From the NCBI GenBank assembly GCA_937891825.1, contig CALAHN010000147.1, positions 1 to 33,536 on the forward strand: 33,536 nucleotides of DNA, read 5' to 3'. Origin of the DNA: an uncultured Alphaproteobacteria bacterium. Its GTDB lineage: Bacteria > Pseudomonadota > Alphaproteobacteria > Bin95. Made by a program: the position numbers and the translations under genes. The notes beneath the pieces were generated by a model. The model searched no databases, was not told the origin of the DNA, and was given only the letters and a program-made list of their open reading frames with translations. Numbering within the stretch: the stretch's first letter is position 1; the number at the start of each line of letters is the position of its first letter. This document shows positions 7,832 through 16,293 of the stretch, piece by piece.

Positions 7832-8827
7832 ATGCGCGCGGCATGGTACGAACAACAGGGTCCGGCTGAGACAGTGCTGAAGGTTGGCGAGATGCCGGCG
7901 CCCACAGCGGGGCCGGGGGAGGTGCGCATCCGGCTTGCGGCCTCGGGCGTCAATCCGGCGGACGTCAAGCTTCGGTCAGGCAAATCGAATTATGGCCATG
8001 CGTTCGACCGCGTGATCCCGAACAGCGACGGCGCGGGCATCGTCGATCAGGCAGGGCCTGGGGTCCAGCCAAGCTGGGTCGGCAAGCGCGTCTGGCTGGT
8101 GAACGGCCAGCGACTTGGCCGTGCATTCGGAACGGCTGCGGAATACATCGCCTTGCCGTCGAAATATGTGACCGAGCTCCCGGACTTCGTCAGCTTCGCC
8201 GAGGGCGCAACCCTCGGTATCCCCGCGATGACCGCCTATCACGGCGTCTTCGCCGACGGCCCCGTCGCGGGCAAGACCGTCCTCGTGACCGGCGGGGCGG
8301 GCGCGGTCGGGTTCTATGCGGCCGCATTGGCGGCCTGGGGCGGCGCGCGGGTCTTCGCAACCGTCAGCGGCCCGGAGAAAGCCGCTCGCGCCGAAGCCGC
8401 GGGCGCCGCCGCGACCATCAATTACCGAACCGAAGCCGTCGCCGAGCGCATCAGGGACCTGACCGGCGGACGGGGCGTCGACCGGGTCGTTTCCGTGGAC
8501 TTCGGCGGCGACATGCCGTGGCTCCCGGAAGTCGTCGCCCTCAATGGCGCCGTATCCGCCTATGCCTCAGACACGGACCGGACGCCAGCCTTTCCGTTCC
8601 ATCTGTTCGCGAGGCGAAATATTACGGTCCGCCCGTTCATTCTGAACTCCTTGCCGCCCGCGGTGCTGGACGCGACGCGCTGGGGCGTCGACGCCTGGCT
8701 TCGCGCCCGGCCGGATGCGCCGCGCCCGGTCGCCGGGACATTCCCGCTGGCTGAGATATCCTCCGCCCATCTCGCGGTTGAAGCTGGCGGTAAGTTCGGT
8801 ACGATCGTCGTCGAGCCACAAGGATAA
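7832..8827 (+). CDS. Zinc-independent NADPH:quinone oxidoreductase (MDR superfamily)
   Basis: A 331-residue medium-chain reductase of the quinone oxidoreductase type. Residues 1-120 form the GroES-like domain (GEVRIRLAASGVNPADVKLRSG). The Rossmann domain follows with GGAGAVG at 154-160, then GGRGVDRVVSVDFGGD. The catalytic zinc cysteines and histidine of alcohol dehydrogenases are absent, supporting NADPH-dependent reduction of quinones or enones. The ATG at 7832 has AGGGAGG 5-6 bases upstream. It is followed after 6 bp by the aspartate-dehydrogenase-like gene, probably co-transcribed. Substrate unknown. Confidence 0.92.
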   Translation: MRAAWYEQQGPAETVLKVGEMPAPTAGPGEVRIRLAASGVNPADVKLRSGKSNYGHAFDRVIPNSDGAGIVDQAGPGVQPSWVGKRVWLVNGQRLGRAFGTAAEYIALPSKYVTELPDFVSFAEGATLGIPAMTAYHGVFADGPVAGKTVLVTGGAGAVGFYAAALAAWGGARVFATVSGPEKAARAEAAGAAATINYRTEAVAERIRDLTGGRGVDRVVSVDFGGDMPWLPEVVALNGAVSAYASDTDRTPAFPFHLFARRNITVRPFILNSLPPAVLDATRWGVDAWLRARPDAPRPVAGTFPLAEISSAHLAVEAGGKFGTIVVEPQG

Positions 8828-8833
8828 AGCGCG

Positions 8834-9643
8834 ATGCGTCAAAAGCTTACGGTTGGCATTGGCGGGTTCGGCGCGGTCGGGCGCAAGGTCGCCGAAGCCC
8901 TGGATCAAGGCGTCGAGGGCCTCGAACTCAAGGCAGTTTCGGCCCAGGATCACGCGAAGGCGCGGGCCAACATGGCCGGGTTCAAGCGGCCCGTGCCGGT
9001 CGTCAGCCTGGCCGAGCTTGCCGATTGCGACATCGTCGTCGAGGGCCTGCCGCCCGCCGTCTTCGACCAGATCGCCAATCCGGCGATCGACCGGGGGCGG
9101 ATCTTCGTGCCGACCAGCGTCGGCCAATTGCTGCTGCGCCCAGAATTGCTGGAGCGGGCCAAGGCGACCGGCGCTCGGATCATCGCGCCGACCGGCGCGC
9201 TCCTTGGGCTGGACGCGGTGCGCGCGGCGGCGGAGGGCGTGATCCATTCCGTCACCATGGTGACGACGAAACCGCCGGGCGGCCTCGCAGGCGCGCCGCA
9301 TCTCGTCGAGCACGGCATCTCGGTCGAGGGGCTGACGGCGCCGAAGCTGGTTTTCAGCGGCTCCGCGCGCGACGGCGCCAGGGGCTTCCCGGCCAATGTG
9401 AACGTCGCGGCCGCGCTGGCGCTCGCCGGCATCGGCCCGGACAAGACCCGGCTCGAAATCTGGGCCGATCCCGGCGTCGACCGGAACATGCACCGCATCC
9501 AGGTTGAGGCCGACAGTTGCCGCTTCACCCTCGAAATCGCCAATGTGCCATCGGAGGAAAATCCGAAGACCGGCAAGAACACCGCCCTCAGCGTGCTGGC
9601 CTGTTTGAAAGGCCTGACGGCGACCATGAAGATCGGGTCCTAA
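8834..9643 (+). CDS. Aspartate dehydrogenase-like protein (NadX family)
   Basis: A 269-residue NAD(P)-dependent dehydrogenase. The dinucleotide motif GIGGFGAVG (8-16) opens the Rossmann domain. Family marks follow: APTGALLGLDAVRAA (118-132), GFPANVNVAAALALAG (184-199), His220 in RNMHRIQVEAD as probable catalytic histidine, and NPKTGKNTALS (243-253). The architecture matches L-aspartate dehydrogenase, which forms iminoaspartate. ATG at 8834 follows AAGGA by 9 bases. It starts 6 bp after the quinone oxidoreductase stop. No nadA or nadC is beside it, so a catabolic amino-acid role is as likely as NAD synthesis. It ends one base from the convergent HAD gene. Confidence 0.88.
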   Translation: MRQKLTVGIGGFGAVGRKVAEALDQGVEGLELKAVSAQDHAKARANMAGFKRPVPVVSLAELADCDIVVEGLPPAVFDQIANPAIDRGRIFVPTSVGQLLLRPELLERAKATGARIIAPTGALLGLDAVRAAAEGVIHSVTMVTTKPPGGLAGAPHLVEHGISVEGLTAPKLVFSGSARDGARGFPANVNVAAALALAGIGPDKTRLEIWADPGVDRNMHRIQVEADSCRFTLEIANVPSEENPKTGKNTALSVLACLKGLTATMKIGS

Positions 9644-9644
9644 A

Positions 9645-10301
9645 TTAGCCGAGCAGCCGCCGCCGGATCAGGCGTTCGAGGGCTGGCCAGCTTTCCGCCT
9701 GATCGTCGGCGGCTTCGACCGGGCCGAGCAGGCGGCGAAGCTCGGGATGGGTCACATAGTGCAGGCGGTAAACGTCGGGCGCGCTCTCGGCGACGCTCAC
9801 GTGGTGCTGGGCGATGTCGTCGACGAATGCGGCCCCGCCGCGCGTCCTGGCGGCGAGCGCCTTGACCGCTTCGCCCTTCGGCCCCGACCAGGGCACGAGC
9901 GCCAGGTCGATGCCAGCCGCTTCCAGCGCATGGCGGCGATCGTCGGCGGCGCCGGACGGAACATTGCTCAGGACGACAGCTTGCACGCCGTCTCGGATCA
10001 ACCGGCGCAGCGCCGGCGCCGCGTCGGGATCGGGCGGGATTTCCCTGGTGCGCTCGACAAAGAAAGCCTCGAGGAGCGCGGTGACAGCCTCCCGGGGCAA
10101 GGGCGGGCCGTCCGCCTCTGCCAGGACATTGCCGGAAAGGGCATATGAGCGAAAAACGAAAGCATGGCCGCGGCTCTCGATGAAACTCAGGAACGCCGCC
10201 ATGAAATGGAACAGCACCTCGTCGGCATCGACGATCAGCAGCGGTTTGGCGGGGTCGAGATGAATGCTGGCCGCAAGGGCTTCGGCGCGTTCGCGGCTCA
10301 T
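9645..10301 (-). CDS. HAD superfamily hydrolase
   Basis: A 218-residue haloacid-dehalogenase-like protein. The four HAD motifs are visible: DADEVL (Asp25 nucleophile, Asp27), LSNVP (Ser112), GPKGEA (Lys142) and FVDD (Asp161, Asp162), indicating a Mg-dependent phosphohydrolase or related activity. An insert of about 65 residues after motif I may form the substrate cap. The start is fixed by an ATGA overlap with the stop codon of the upstream ybaN-like gene, so translation is probably coupled. It is the third gene of the nitroreductase operon. Substrate unknown. Confidence 0.88.
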   Translation of the reverse strand: MSRERAEALAASIHLDPAKPLLIVDADEVLFHFMAAFLSFIESRGHAFVFRSYALSGNVLAEADGPPLPREAVTALLEAFFVERTREIPPDPDAAPALRRLIRDGVQAVVLSNVPSGAADDRRHALEAAGIDLALVPWSGPKGEAVKALAARTRGGAAFVDDIAQHHVSVAESAPDVYRLHYVTHPELRRLLGPVEAADDQAESWPALERLIRRRLLG

Positions 10302-10768
10302 GGGCGATGTTCCAGACGATGGAGGGGCGGCGCCGGCGCGGTCTCGGGCGGGCGGCCTGGCCGGCTGACGATATAAGCGGCGACCGCCGTCAGGGTCGCG
10401 CCGATCAGGATGAGCGCCCAGAGCGGCAGGCGGCCGCTCAGGCACAGGAAGACGAAGCTCGTCGCCATCGTGCCAAGCGCCGCGACCTTGCCCCAGATCG
10501 GGATGACGCCGTGCCGTTCCCAGGCCTTCACGAGCGGGCCGAAGGTCGGCTGGTTATGGATCCAGCGCCGCCAGCGGTGCGAGCATTTGCCGAAAGCCCA
10601 GGCGGCGACCAGCAGAAACGGCGTCGTCGGCAGAAGCGGCAGGATCGCGCCAGCGGCCGCGAGCGCCAGGGCGGTCCACCCAACTACATACCAAAGCGGC
10701 CGCATTATGCGCGACGATTTGAGCGGGCGCTCCTCGTAGCTGTCGCTGTCGCTTTCGTTCTCGGTCAA
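10298..10768 (-). CDS. YbaN/DUF454 family inner-membrane protein
   Basis: A 156-residue membrane protein with a hydrophilic acidic N terminus and hydrophobic helices at about 23-60 and 95-135. The diagnostic stretch LPLLPTTPFLLVAAWAFGKCS and HNQPTFGPLVKAWERHGVIP identify the YbaN (DUF454) family, whose function is unknown. The TTG start at 10768 overlaps the TGA of the nitroreductase gene (TTGA), which supports coupled translation. ATG at 10705 (before RPLWYVVGW) is the alternative and would shorten the protein to 135 residues. Its own stop overlaps the start of the HAD gene. Confidence 0.85.
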   Translation of the reverse strand: MTENESDSDSYEERPLKSSRIMRPLWYVVGWTALALAAAGAILPLLPTTPFLLVAAWAFGKCSHRWRRWIHNQPTFGPLVKAWERHGVIPIWGKVAALGTMATSFVFLCLSGRLPLWALILIGATLTAVAAYIVSRPGRPPETAPAPPLHRLEHRP

Positions 10769-11340
10769 GCGCCGGCGCCAAAAGCTTCGATGAACTGGGC
10801 GGGGTCGGGCCTCGGCTTGTCCGGCACGGGACCGGACGGCCGCCCGATATAGATGAACGCGACGATCTCGTCCGTTGGATTGAGGTCGAAGAACTTTTTG
10901 ACATGGGGATCGCGGGCGTTCTGGCCGGTCAGCATGATGGCGCCGTAGCCCTTGGTCTCGGCGGCGAGCATCACGTTCTGGGCGGCGCAGGCGGTGGCGA
11001 CGATCTGCTCGACCTCCGGCGCTTTCGGATGGTCGGGGACGATCCGCGCCAAAACGGCGATCACCGTCGGCGCGCGGAGCGGGCGGCCAAGCTCCTTCGC
11101 GACCGCTTCGGCGCTGGCGCCCGGGTCGCGGGCCTTGAGGGCGTCGGCGAAGACCTGGCCAAGCTTGGTCCGGTTGTCGCCTTCGATCACGACGAAGCGC
11201 CAGGGCCGCACAGACCCGTGGTCGGGCGCGGTCACGGCGGCGGTGAGGAACTGGCGAACTTCGTCCGCGGACGGACCGTCGCTGGACATCAGCCGGGGCG
11301 GGGTCGACTTCCGGGCGAGCAAGGCCTCCATGACGTCCAT
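10765..11340 (-). CDS. Nitroreductase family protein (YdjA-like)
   Basis: A 191-residue FMN-dependent oxidoreductase of the compact YdjA subgroup. It begins MDVMEALLARKS and has the subgroup block APDHGSVRPWRFVVIEG (38-54), followed by TACAAQNVMLAAETKGYGAIM and a terminal FIYIGRP segment. Members reduce nitro compounds, quinones or enones with NAD(P)H. The ATG at 11340 has AGGAGA about 8 bases upstream. It leads the three-gene operon nitroreductase-YbaN-HAD, with 4-bp and TTGA-type overlaps, and is divergent from the CoA-transferase at 11440. In-frame open sequence further upstream, antisense to that CoA-transferase, is not coding. Confidence 0.93.
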   Translation of the reverse strand: MDVMEALLARKSTPPRLMSSDGPSADEVRQFLTAAVTAPDHGSVRPWRFVVIEGDNRTKLGQVFADALKARDPGASAEAVAKELGRPLRAPTVIAVLARIVPDHPKAPEVEQIVATACAAQNVMLAAETKGYGAIMLTGQNARDPHVKKFFDLNPTDEIVAFIYIGRPSGPVPDKPRPDPAQFIEAFGAGA

Positions 11341-11439
11341 TGGCGATCTCTCCTGTCTGAGCATTCTGGGCGATATGGCGCGACGCGCCGGACTTTGTAT
11401 CATCAGGCTTGTTATATATCCCGACCGGAGAATCATTCC

Positions 11440-12654
11440 ATGACTGACGCCCCGCCGAAAGGCCCGCTTGACGGCGTGCGCGTAATCGACCTGACGACCG
11501 TGATGTTCGGCCCCTATTGCACCCAGATTCTGGCGGAGATGGGGGCGGACGTCATCAAGATCGAGCAGCCCGCCGGCGACAGCTCGCGCCAGACCGGTCC
11601 TTCGAAGACGCCCGGCATGGCCGGCGGCTACCTGACCAAGGCGCGGAACAAGCGGTCGATCATGCTGGATCTGAAACAGCCGGAAGGCCGCGCCGTGTTC
11701 CAGCGGCTGATCGCGGGCGCCGACGCTTTCGTCCACAACATCCGCCCGAAACCGGCCGCCCGGATTGGCGTCGACTACGAAACGGTCAGCGCGATCAAGC
11801 CGGATATCGTCTATTGCGCCGCAACAGGGTTCCGCCCGGACGGCCCCTATGCCGACAAGGCCGCCTATGACGACCTGATTCAGGGCCTGTCCGGATTCGC
11901 CGCCTTGAACGGCAAGGTCTCCGGCGGCGAGCCGCGCTATGCGCCGAGCGTCATCGTCGACAAGGTTTCGGGCCTGTTCGCCAGCTACGCCGTCGCCATG
12001 GCGCTGTTTCACCGGGAGCGGACGGGCGAAGGCCAGCGCGTCGATGTCGGCATGTTCGAGGCGTTCACGGCCTTCCTGATGCAGGAGCATCTGCAGGGCC
12101 GCGCCTTCGATCCGCCGATCGGCCCTGCAGGATATTCCCGGCTGCTGACGACCCATCGTCGGCCCTACCCGACGGCGGACGGCTATATCTGCGTCGTGCC
12201 CTATACGGACCGGCACTGGCGCGCCTTCTTCCGGCTTGTCGGCCGGCCGGAGCTCGCCGCCGACGAACGCTTCGCCAGCTTGCGCGAGCGCACGAAGAAT
12301 ATCGATGCGCTCTATGGCATCGTCGCCGAGGTCCTTCCCGCCAAGACGACGGCGGAATGGCTGACGCTGATGACCGAGGCCGATATCGCGGCCATGCAGA
12401 TGCACGATGTCGACAGCGTCATCGACGATCCGCATATCAAGGCGGTCGGCCTGTTTCAGGTGATGGAGCATCCGACCGAGGGCAAGGTGCGCTACATCGA
12501 ATCGCCGGTGCGCTTTTCGAAGACGCCGGGCGGCTTCCGCCGTCACGCCGACCGCCAGGGCGAGAGCAGCGTGCCCGTCCTGGAGGAAATCGGCTACAGC
12601 GCCGACGAGATCGCGGCCATGATCGAAAGCGGCGTCACCAAGGACGGGCGCTAA
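11440..12654 (+). CDS. CaiB/BaiF family CoA-transferase (class III)
   Basis: A 404-residue class III CoA-transferase, paralogous in family but clearly distinct from the one at 2625-3833. Landmarks are VRVIDLTTVMFGPYCTQIL, MGADVIKIEQP, ARNKRSIMLDLK, NIRPKPAARIGVDY, CAATGFRPDGPYADK and APSVIVDKVSGLFASYAVAMALF; the Asp of VDKVSG sits where the catalytic aspartate is expected. ATG at 11440 follows GGAG by 9 bases. A short AT-rich TATATA box lies at 11413-11418 in the 99-bp divergent spacer and could be its -10 element, though no good -35 is seen. It is convergent with the VOC gene. Acyl substrates unknown. Confidence 0.94.
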   Translation: MTDAPPKGPLDGVRVIDLTTVMFGPYCTQILAEMGADVIKIEQPAGDSSRQTGPSKTPGMAGGYLTKARNKRSIMLDLKQPEGRAVFQRLIAGADAFVHNIRPKPAARIGVDYETVSAIKPDIVYCAATGFRPDGPYADKAAYDDLIQGLSGFAALNGKVSGGEPRYAPSVIVDKVSGLFASYAVAMALFHRERTGEGQRVDVGMFEAFTAFLMQEHLQGRAFDPPIGPAGYSRLLTTHRRPYPTADGYICVVPYTDRHWRAFFRLVGRPELAADERFASLRERTKNIDALYGIVAEVLPAKTTAEWLTLMTEADIAAMQMHDVDSVIDDPHIKAVGLFQVMEHPTEGKVRYIESPVRFSKTPGGFRRHADRQGESSVPVLEEIGYSADEIAAMIESGVTKDGR

Positions 12655-12673
12655 CCGAACCAGTCTTGGGCGG
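12655..12673 (+). repeat. Half-copy of the bipartite palindromic repeat (hairpin-1 left arm)
   Basis: The 19-bp spacer between two convergent genes is almost entirely a match to hairpin 1 of the copy at 17047: 12657-12673 and 17055-17071 agree at 15 of 17 positions (core AACCAGTCTTGGGCGG against AACCAGTCTTAGGCGG). GGGCG can still pair with CGCCC just downstream inside the VOC gene end, but the rest of the right arm has diverged. This is seen directly; descent from the repeat is inferred. Confidence 0.55.
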
Positions 12674-13081
12674 TCAGGCGCCCGGCCGGAGCGCCGACTG
12701 GATTTCGATCTGGTAGCCTTCGGGATCGTCGAAAACGAAGGCCCGGATGCCGAGGGGGTCGTTGGTCCGGAGCTGGCTGAGGTTCGCGACGTTCTGGCCG
12801 GATATCCAGGCATGCCAGCGGTCGACATCGGGCACGCGAATGGCGAACTGAACTGGCTTCACGTCGGCCGCCCGATGGGACCCTCGGGTTTCGTCGACCA
12901 GGCCGATATGCGCGCCTTCGGCGGCGCGGTAGATCTTCGACCAGCCCTGATCGATCGCCAGCGTGAAGCCCAGGACGCGCTCGTAGAACGCCATCGCCTG
13001 CGACAAATTGCGGTAGTAGAAAAACGTGACGCTGAGCGTCGGCCCTTCCGGCGGGCCGATTGTGCTGGCGGAGCCTTGCAT
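12674..13081 (-). CDS. VOC (glyoxalase/bleomycin-resistance) family protein
   Basis: A 135-residue single vicinal-oxygen-chelate domain protein built of two beta-alpha-beta-beta-beta modules. Module 1 has NLSQAMAFYERVLGFTLAID, module 2 ends with AFVFDDPEGYQIEIQ, where Glu126 is a likely metal ligand. Substrate class (lyase, dioxygenase, isomerase or resistance protein) cannot be inferred. ATG at 13081 is preferred over ATG at 13090, because AAGGA lies 10 bases before the former but abuts the latter. It is convergent with the CoA-transferase and divergent from the SulP gene. Confidence 0.85.
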   Translation of the reverse strand: MQGSASTIGPPEGPTLSVTFFYYRNLSQAMAFYERVLGFTLAIDQGWSKIYRAAEGAHIGLVDETRGSHRAADVKPVQFAIRVPDVDRWHAWISGQNVANLSQLRTNDPLGIRAFVFDDPEGYQIEIQSALRPGA

Positions 13082-13193
13082 GGTCGGCATTTCCTTGGCT
13101 TGACGTCTGCCATTCTGGCCATTGGCGGCGGGCGGCCGCAAGGCTCATTCGGCATGCGCTCGCCGAAAGTCGCCGTTAACTGATCTGCGTATA

Positions 13194-13204
13194 TTGCATT
13201 GCAA
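13194..13204. promoter_or_regulatory. Small inverted repeat in the VOC/SulP divergent spacer
   Basis: TTGCA-T-TGCAA is a perfect 5+1+5 palindrome in a locally AT-rich stretch (13190-13220) between divergent genes. TTGCAT here with TATGAC 16 bases downstream is a weak sigma70-like pair pointing at the SulP gene. It may be an operator or promoter part; no experimental or comparative support. Confidence 0.25.
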
Positions 13205-13267
13205 CATAAACCCATTATGACTGCGCGAAACAGAATGCGCCCTTTTCCGATTGAATAGGATTTTCAA

Positions 13268-14878
13268 TTGCCTAGATTGACGCTGGCCGCCTGGGCCGGC
13301 CGGATGGCGGGGGGCAATCGCCCCGCCGATTTCCTGGCCGGCTTTGGCCCGGCCATGCTGAAAACTGAAGTTCTCGCCGGCCTCACCGTCGCGCTCGCCC
13401 TCGTTCCGGAAGCGGTCGCGTTTGCGTTCGTCGCGGGCGTGCATCCGCTTGTGGGTCTGTATGCGGCGTTCATCGTCGGGCTGATTACGGCCTTGATCGG
13501 CGGTCGGCCTGGCATGATCTCCGGCGCGACCGGCGCGCTGGCCGTCGTCATGGTGTCGCTGGTGGCGGAGCACGGCGTCGATTACCTCTTCGCCGCGGTC
13601 GTCCTGATGGGCGTGCTGCAGGTGCTGGCGGGCGTATTCCGGCTTGGCAAGTTCATCCGGCTGGTGCCGCATCCGGTGATGCTGGGCTTCGTCAATGGCC
13701 TCGCCATCGTGATCTTCATGGCGCAGTTGAGCCAGTTTCAGGTCGCCGATGGCGCTGACGGCAAGACATGGATGACCGGGACCCCCTTGTACGTGATGCT
13801 CGGGCTGACAGCGCTCACCATGGCGGTCATCTGGGCGATGCCGAAGTTGACGTCGTTCGTGCCGGCGCCGCTCGCCGGCGTCGCGGTCGTCGCCGGATTG
13901 GTGATCGCCTTCGGCATCGACGTCCCGCGCGTCGGCGATCTGGCGTCGATCAAGGGCGGCTTGCCGGAGTTCGGCATTCCGATGGCGCCGCTTACGCTCG
14001 AGACCCTGAAAATCGTGCTGCCCTATGCGGTGATCCTCGCCGCCATCGGCCTGATCGAGAGCTTGCTGACCCTTAACCTGGTCGGCGAAATGACCGGCCA
14101 GCGCGGCGGCGCCTCGAAGGAATGCGTCGCGCAGGGCATTGCGAACGTCACGACCGGGTTCTTCGGCGGCATGGGCGGCTGCGCCATGATCGGCCAGTCG
14201 ATGATCAATGTGAAATCCGGCGGCCGGACCCGGATTTCCGGCATTTCGTCGGCCTTGTTTCTGCTGGCGTTCATCCTGGTCGGCTCCAGCTTGATCGAGC
14301 AGATCCCGCTTGCGGCGCTGGTCGGCGTCATGTTCATGGTCGTCATCGGCACGTTCGCCTGGCGCAGTCTGACGATCCTCAGGAAAATTCCCCTGACCGA
14401 CGCGCTTGTCATGCTGCTGGTGACGGCGGTGACGGTATTGACCGATCTCGCGGCCGCCGTGGTCGTCGGCGTGATCGTTTCGGCGCTGGCCTATGCCTGG
14501 AACAACGCCACTCGCATCCGGGCGCGCACCCACATCACCCCGGAAGGCGCCAAGGTCTATCGGATCGAGGGGCCCCTGTTTTTCGGCTCCGCCGCCGGTT
14601 TCGACCTTTTGTTCAGCCCGAACACCGACCCTGCCGCCGTCACCATCGACTTCGAACTCAGCCGCGTCGTCGATCAGTCGGCGCTGCAGGCGATCGAGAC
14701 CTTGGCGATGCGGTATCAGGCGCTAGGCAAGACGCTGCAGCTTCGCCATCTCTCGCGCGATTGTCACAAGCTCCTGAAGCGCGCCGGCCAGTTGGTGGTC
14801 GACGCCGACGACGATCCCGATTACGGGCTCGCCGTGGATTACTCGGTCAGGCCCGGCATCCTCGGCGGCGGCGGCTGA
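13268..14878 (+). CDS. SulP family anion transporter with STAS domain
   Basis: A 536-residue inner-membrane transporter. Residues about 30-410 carry ten or more hydrophobic helices with the SulP consensus (AGLTVALALVPEAVAFAFVAGV, LVGLYAAFIVGLITALIGGRPGMISGATGA, RLVPHPVMLGFVNGLAI). The remaining part, about 430-520, is a cytosolic STAS domain, usual for the family. Members move sulfate, bicarbonate or other anions, driven by sodium or protons; specificity is not deducible. The TTG at 13268 is chosen as start because AGGA is 7 bases upstream; ATGs at 13304 and 13355 are alternatives with poorer ribosome sites, the latter fitting the conserved region. It is first in a plus-strand run with the MFS and SDR genes. 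Confidence 0.92.
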   Translation: MPRLTLAAWAGRMAGGNRPADFLAGFGPAMLKTEVLAGLTVALALVPEAVAFAFVAGVHPLVGLYAAFIVGLITALIGGRPGMISGATGALAVVMVSLVAEHGVDYLFAAVVLMGVLQVLAGVFRLGKFIRLVPHPVMLGFVNGLAIVIFMAQLSQFQVADGADGKTWMTGTPLYVMLGLTALTMAVIWAMPKLTSFVPAPLAGVAVVAGLVIAFGIDVPRVGDLASIKGGLPEFGIPMAPLTLETLKIVLPYAVILAAIGLIESLLTLNLVGEMTGQRGGASKECVAQGIANVTTGFFGGMGGCAMIGQSMINVKSGGRTRISGISSALFLLAFILVGSSLIEQIPLAALVGVMFMVVIGTFAWRSLTILRKIPLTDALVMLLVTAVTVLTDLAAAVVVGVIVSALAYAWNNATRIRARTHITPEGAKVYRIEGPLFFGSAAGFDLLFSPNTDPAAVTIDFELSRVVDQSALQAIETLAMRYQALGKTLQLRHLSRDCHKLLKRAGQLVVDADDDPDYGLAVDYSVRPGILGGGG

Positions 14879-14905
14879 TCGACAACGCCCAGGCGCGCAG
14901 CGAGC

Positions 14906-14922
14906 CAGGGCGGGGCGCCCTG
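14906..14922 (+). terminator. GC-rich hairpin after the SulP gene
   Basis: CAGGGCG-GGG-CGCCCTG is a perfect 7-bp stem with a 3-base loop, 27 bp after the SulP stop codon and 58 bp before the MFS start. No T-tract follows, so factor-independent termination would be weak; attenuation or RNA 3'-end protection are alternatives. Confidence 0.35.
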
Positions 14923-14980
14923 TACGCCGTCAGGCATTCAGGCATAGCCTTCGGGACATGTCTGGTGTCTGGAAGTCGTT

Positions 14981-16255
14981 ATGGTCGATCCGCATTCCCC
15001 GTCCGCCGTCATCCGCCGGCACTTCGTGCTGGCGGCCTCGCTGCTGTTCATGGTGATCGGCACCGGCAGCATCTATTTCCTCGTCGTCGCCCTGAAGCTG
15101 ATCAGCGCTGAGTTCGAATGGCCGCGGGTGATCGCGTCGACGGCGTATTCGTTGCTGTATTTCGGCGCCGGCATCGGCGGCATCTTCATGGGCTACGTCC
15201 TGGACCGACTGGGCATGGCGATCCCGGCGCTGGTCGGCGCCAGCATGCTGGGCGGCGGCGCGATTTTGACATCGCTCATATCGAACGAATGGCAGCTCTA
15301 TTTGATTTACGGCGTCATGATGGGCCTCTGCGGCCGCTCCGCCCTGTTCTCGCCGCTGACCGCCAATATCACCCGCTGGTTCGAACATAACCGCGGCATG
15401 GCCGTCGGCATCGTCGGTTCGGGCCAGGCGCTCGCGGGCGCGGTCTGGCCGCCGATCTTCCAGTATTTCTTCGAGGAGATGGGCTGGCGGCAGACATCGC
15501 TCTGGTACGGGATCTTCGCGCTCGCGACGATGTTGCCGCTGGGGTTGGTGCTCGCCCTGAAACCGCCGGCGTCGGCGGAGCCGGATGCGGCGCCGGCGGC
15601 CAAGCCTGCCGGGGGCGGGGCCAAAGTGCGGCCGATCCTGTCGCCGTTGCGCATTCAGGCGACGCTCTCGATCGCGTCGGTCGGCTGCTGCGTCGCGATG
15701 GCCTTGCCGCTCGCCCATCTGCTCTCGCATGTCAGCGATATCGGCTACGATCGGGCGCGGGGCGCGGAAATTCTGTCGCTGATGCTGATCCTGGCGTCGA
15801 TTTCCAGCTTCTTTGGGGTCGGGTTCCTGTCCCGCCGGTATGGCGGCTTGCGGGCGATCTTCGTGTTTTCGTCGATTCAGGCGATCTTCCTGGCGACGAT
15901 GGCCTTTGTCGACAGCCTGACCGCCCTCTACATCGTCGGGGCCTGCTTCGGCATCGGCTATGGCGGCATTCTGCCATGCTATCCGATCATCGTCCGGGAA
16001 TACCTGCCGGCCAGGGAAGCCGGGCGGCGCACGGGCATCGTGATCCTCTGCGCCGGAACGGGCATGGCGATCGGCGCATGGCTCGGGGGCATGCTTTTCG
16101 ACATGACCGGGTCCTACCGCTTCGCGTTCCTGCTCGGCGTCTGGTTCAATATCGCCAATCTGATGATTATCGCCAGCTTGATCGTCCGCGTCCGCCAGCA
16201 GCGCGACAGCGATCGCTCGGCGCTGGTTTTGGCGGAATCGCAAAAAGCCGGATAG
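14981..16255 (+). CDS. MFS transporter
   Basis: A 424-residue major-facilitator permease with about twelve hydrophobic helices and a cytosolic loop in the middle (about 190-220, rich in Ala and Pro). YFGAGIGGIFMGYVLDRLGM after helix 2 is the loop 2-3 signature (G-x-x-x-DR-G), and FGVGFLSRRYGGLRAIF is its counterpart in the second half. The overall pattern, including NRGMAVGIVGSGQALAGAVWPP, resembles the monocarboxylate/oxalate-formate type, so import of an organic acid is a reasonable guess. ATG at 14981 has GGAAG 6 bases upstream. It precedes the SDR gene by 38 bp and is probably co-transcribed with it. Confidence 0.9.
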   Translation: MVDPHSPSAVIRRHFVLAASLLFMVIGTGSIYFLVVALKLISAEFEWPRVIASTAYSLLYFGAGIGGIFMGYVLDRLGMAIPALVGASMLGGGAILTSLISNEWQLYLIYGVMMGLCGRSALFSPLTANITRWFEHNRGMAVGIVGSGQALAGAVWPPIFQYFFEEMGWRQTSLWYGIFALATMLPLGLVLALKPPASAEPDAAPAAKPAGGGAKVRPILSPLRIQATLSIASVGCCVAMALPLAHLLSHVSDIGYDRARGAEILSLMLILASISSFFGVGFLSRRYGGLRAIFVFSSIQAIFLATMAFVDSLTALYIVGACFGIGYGGILPCYPIIVREYLPAREAGRRTGIVILCAGTGMAIGAWLGGMLFDMTGSYRFAFLLGVWFNIANLMIIASLIVRVRQQRDSDRSALVLAESQKAG

Positions 16256-16293
16256 GCTGACGCAATCGTTCATTGCAAGCACAAGGGGGCGCC

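Noticed and set aside
10903-11439. N-terminal extension of the second CoA-transferase
   Set aside because: It lies antisense to the nitroreductase gene; CoA-transferase homology and a ribosome site begin at 11440.
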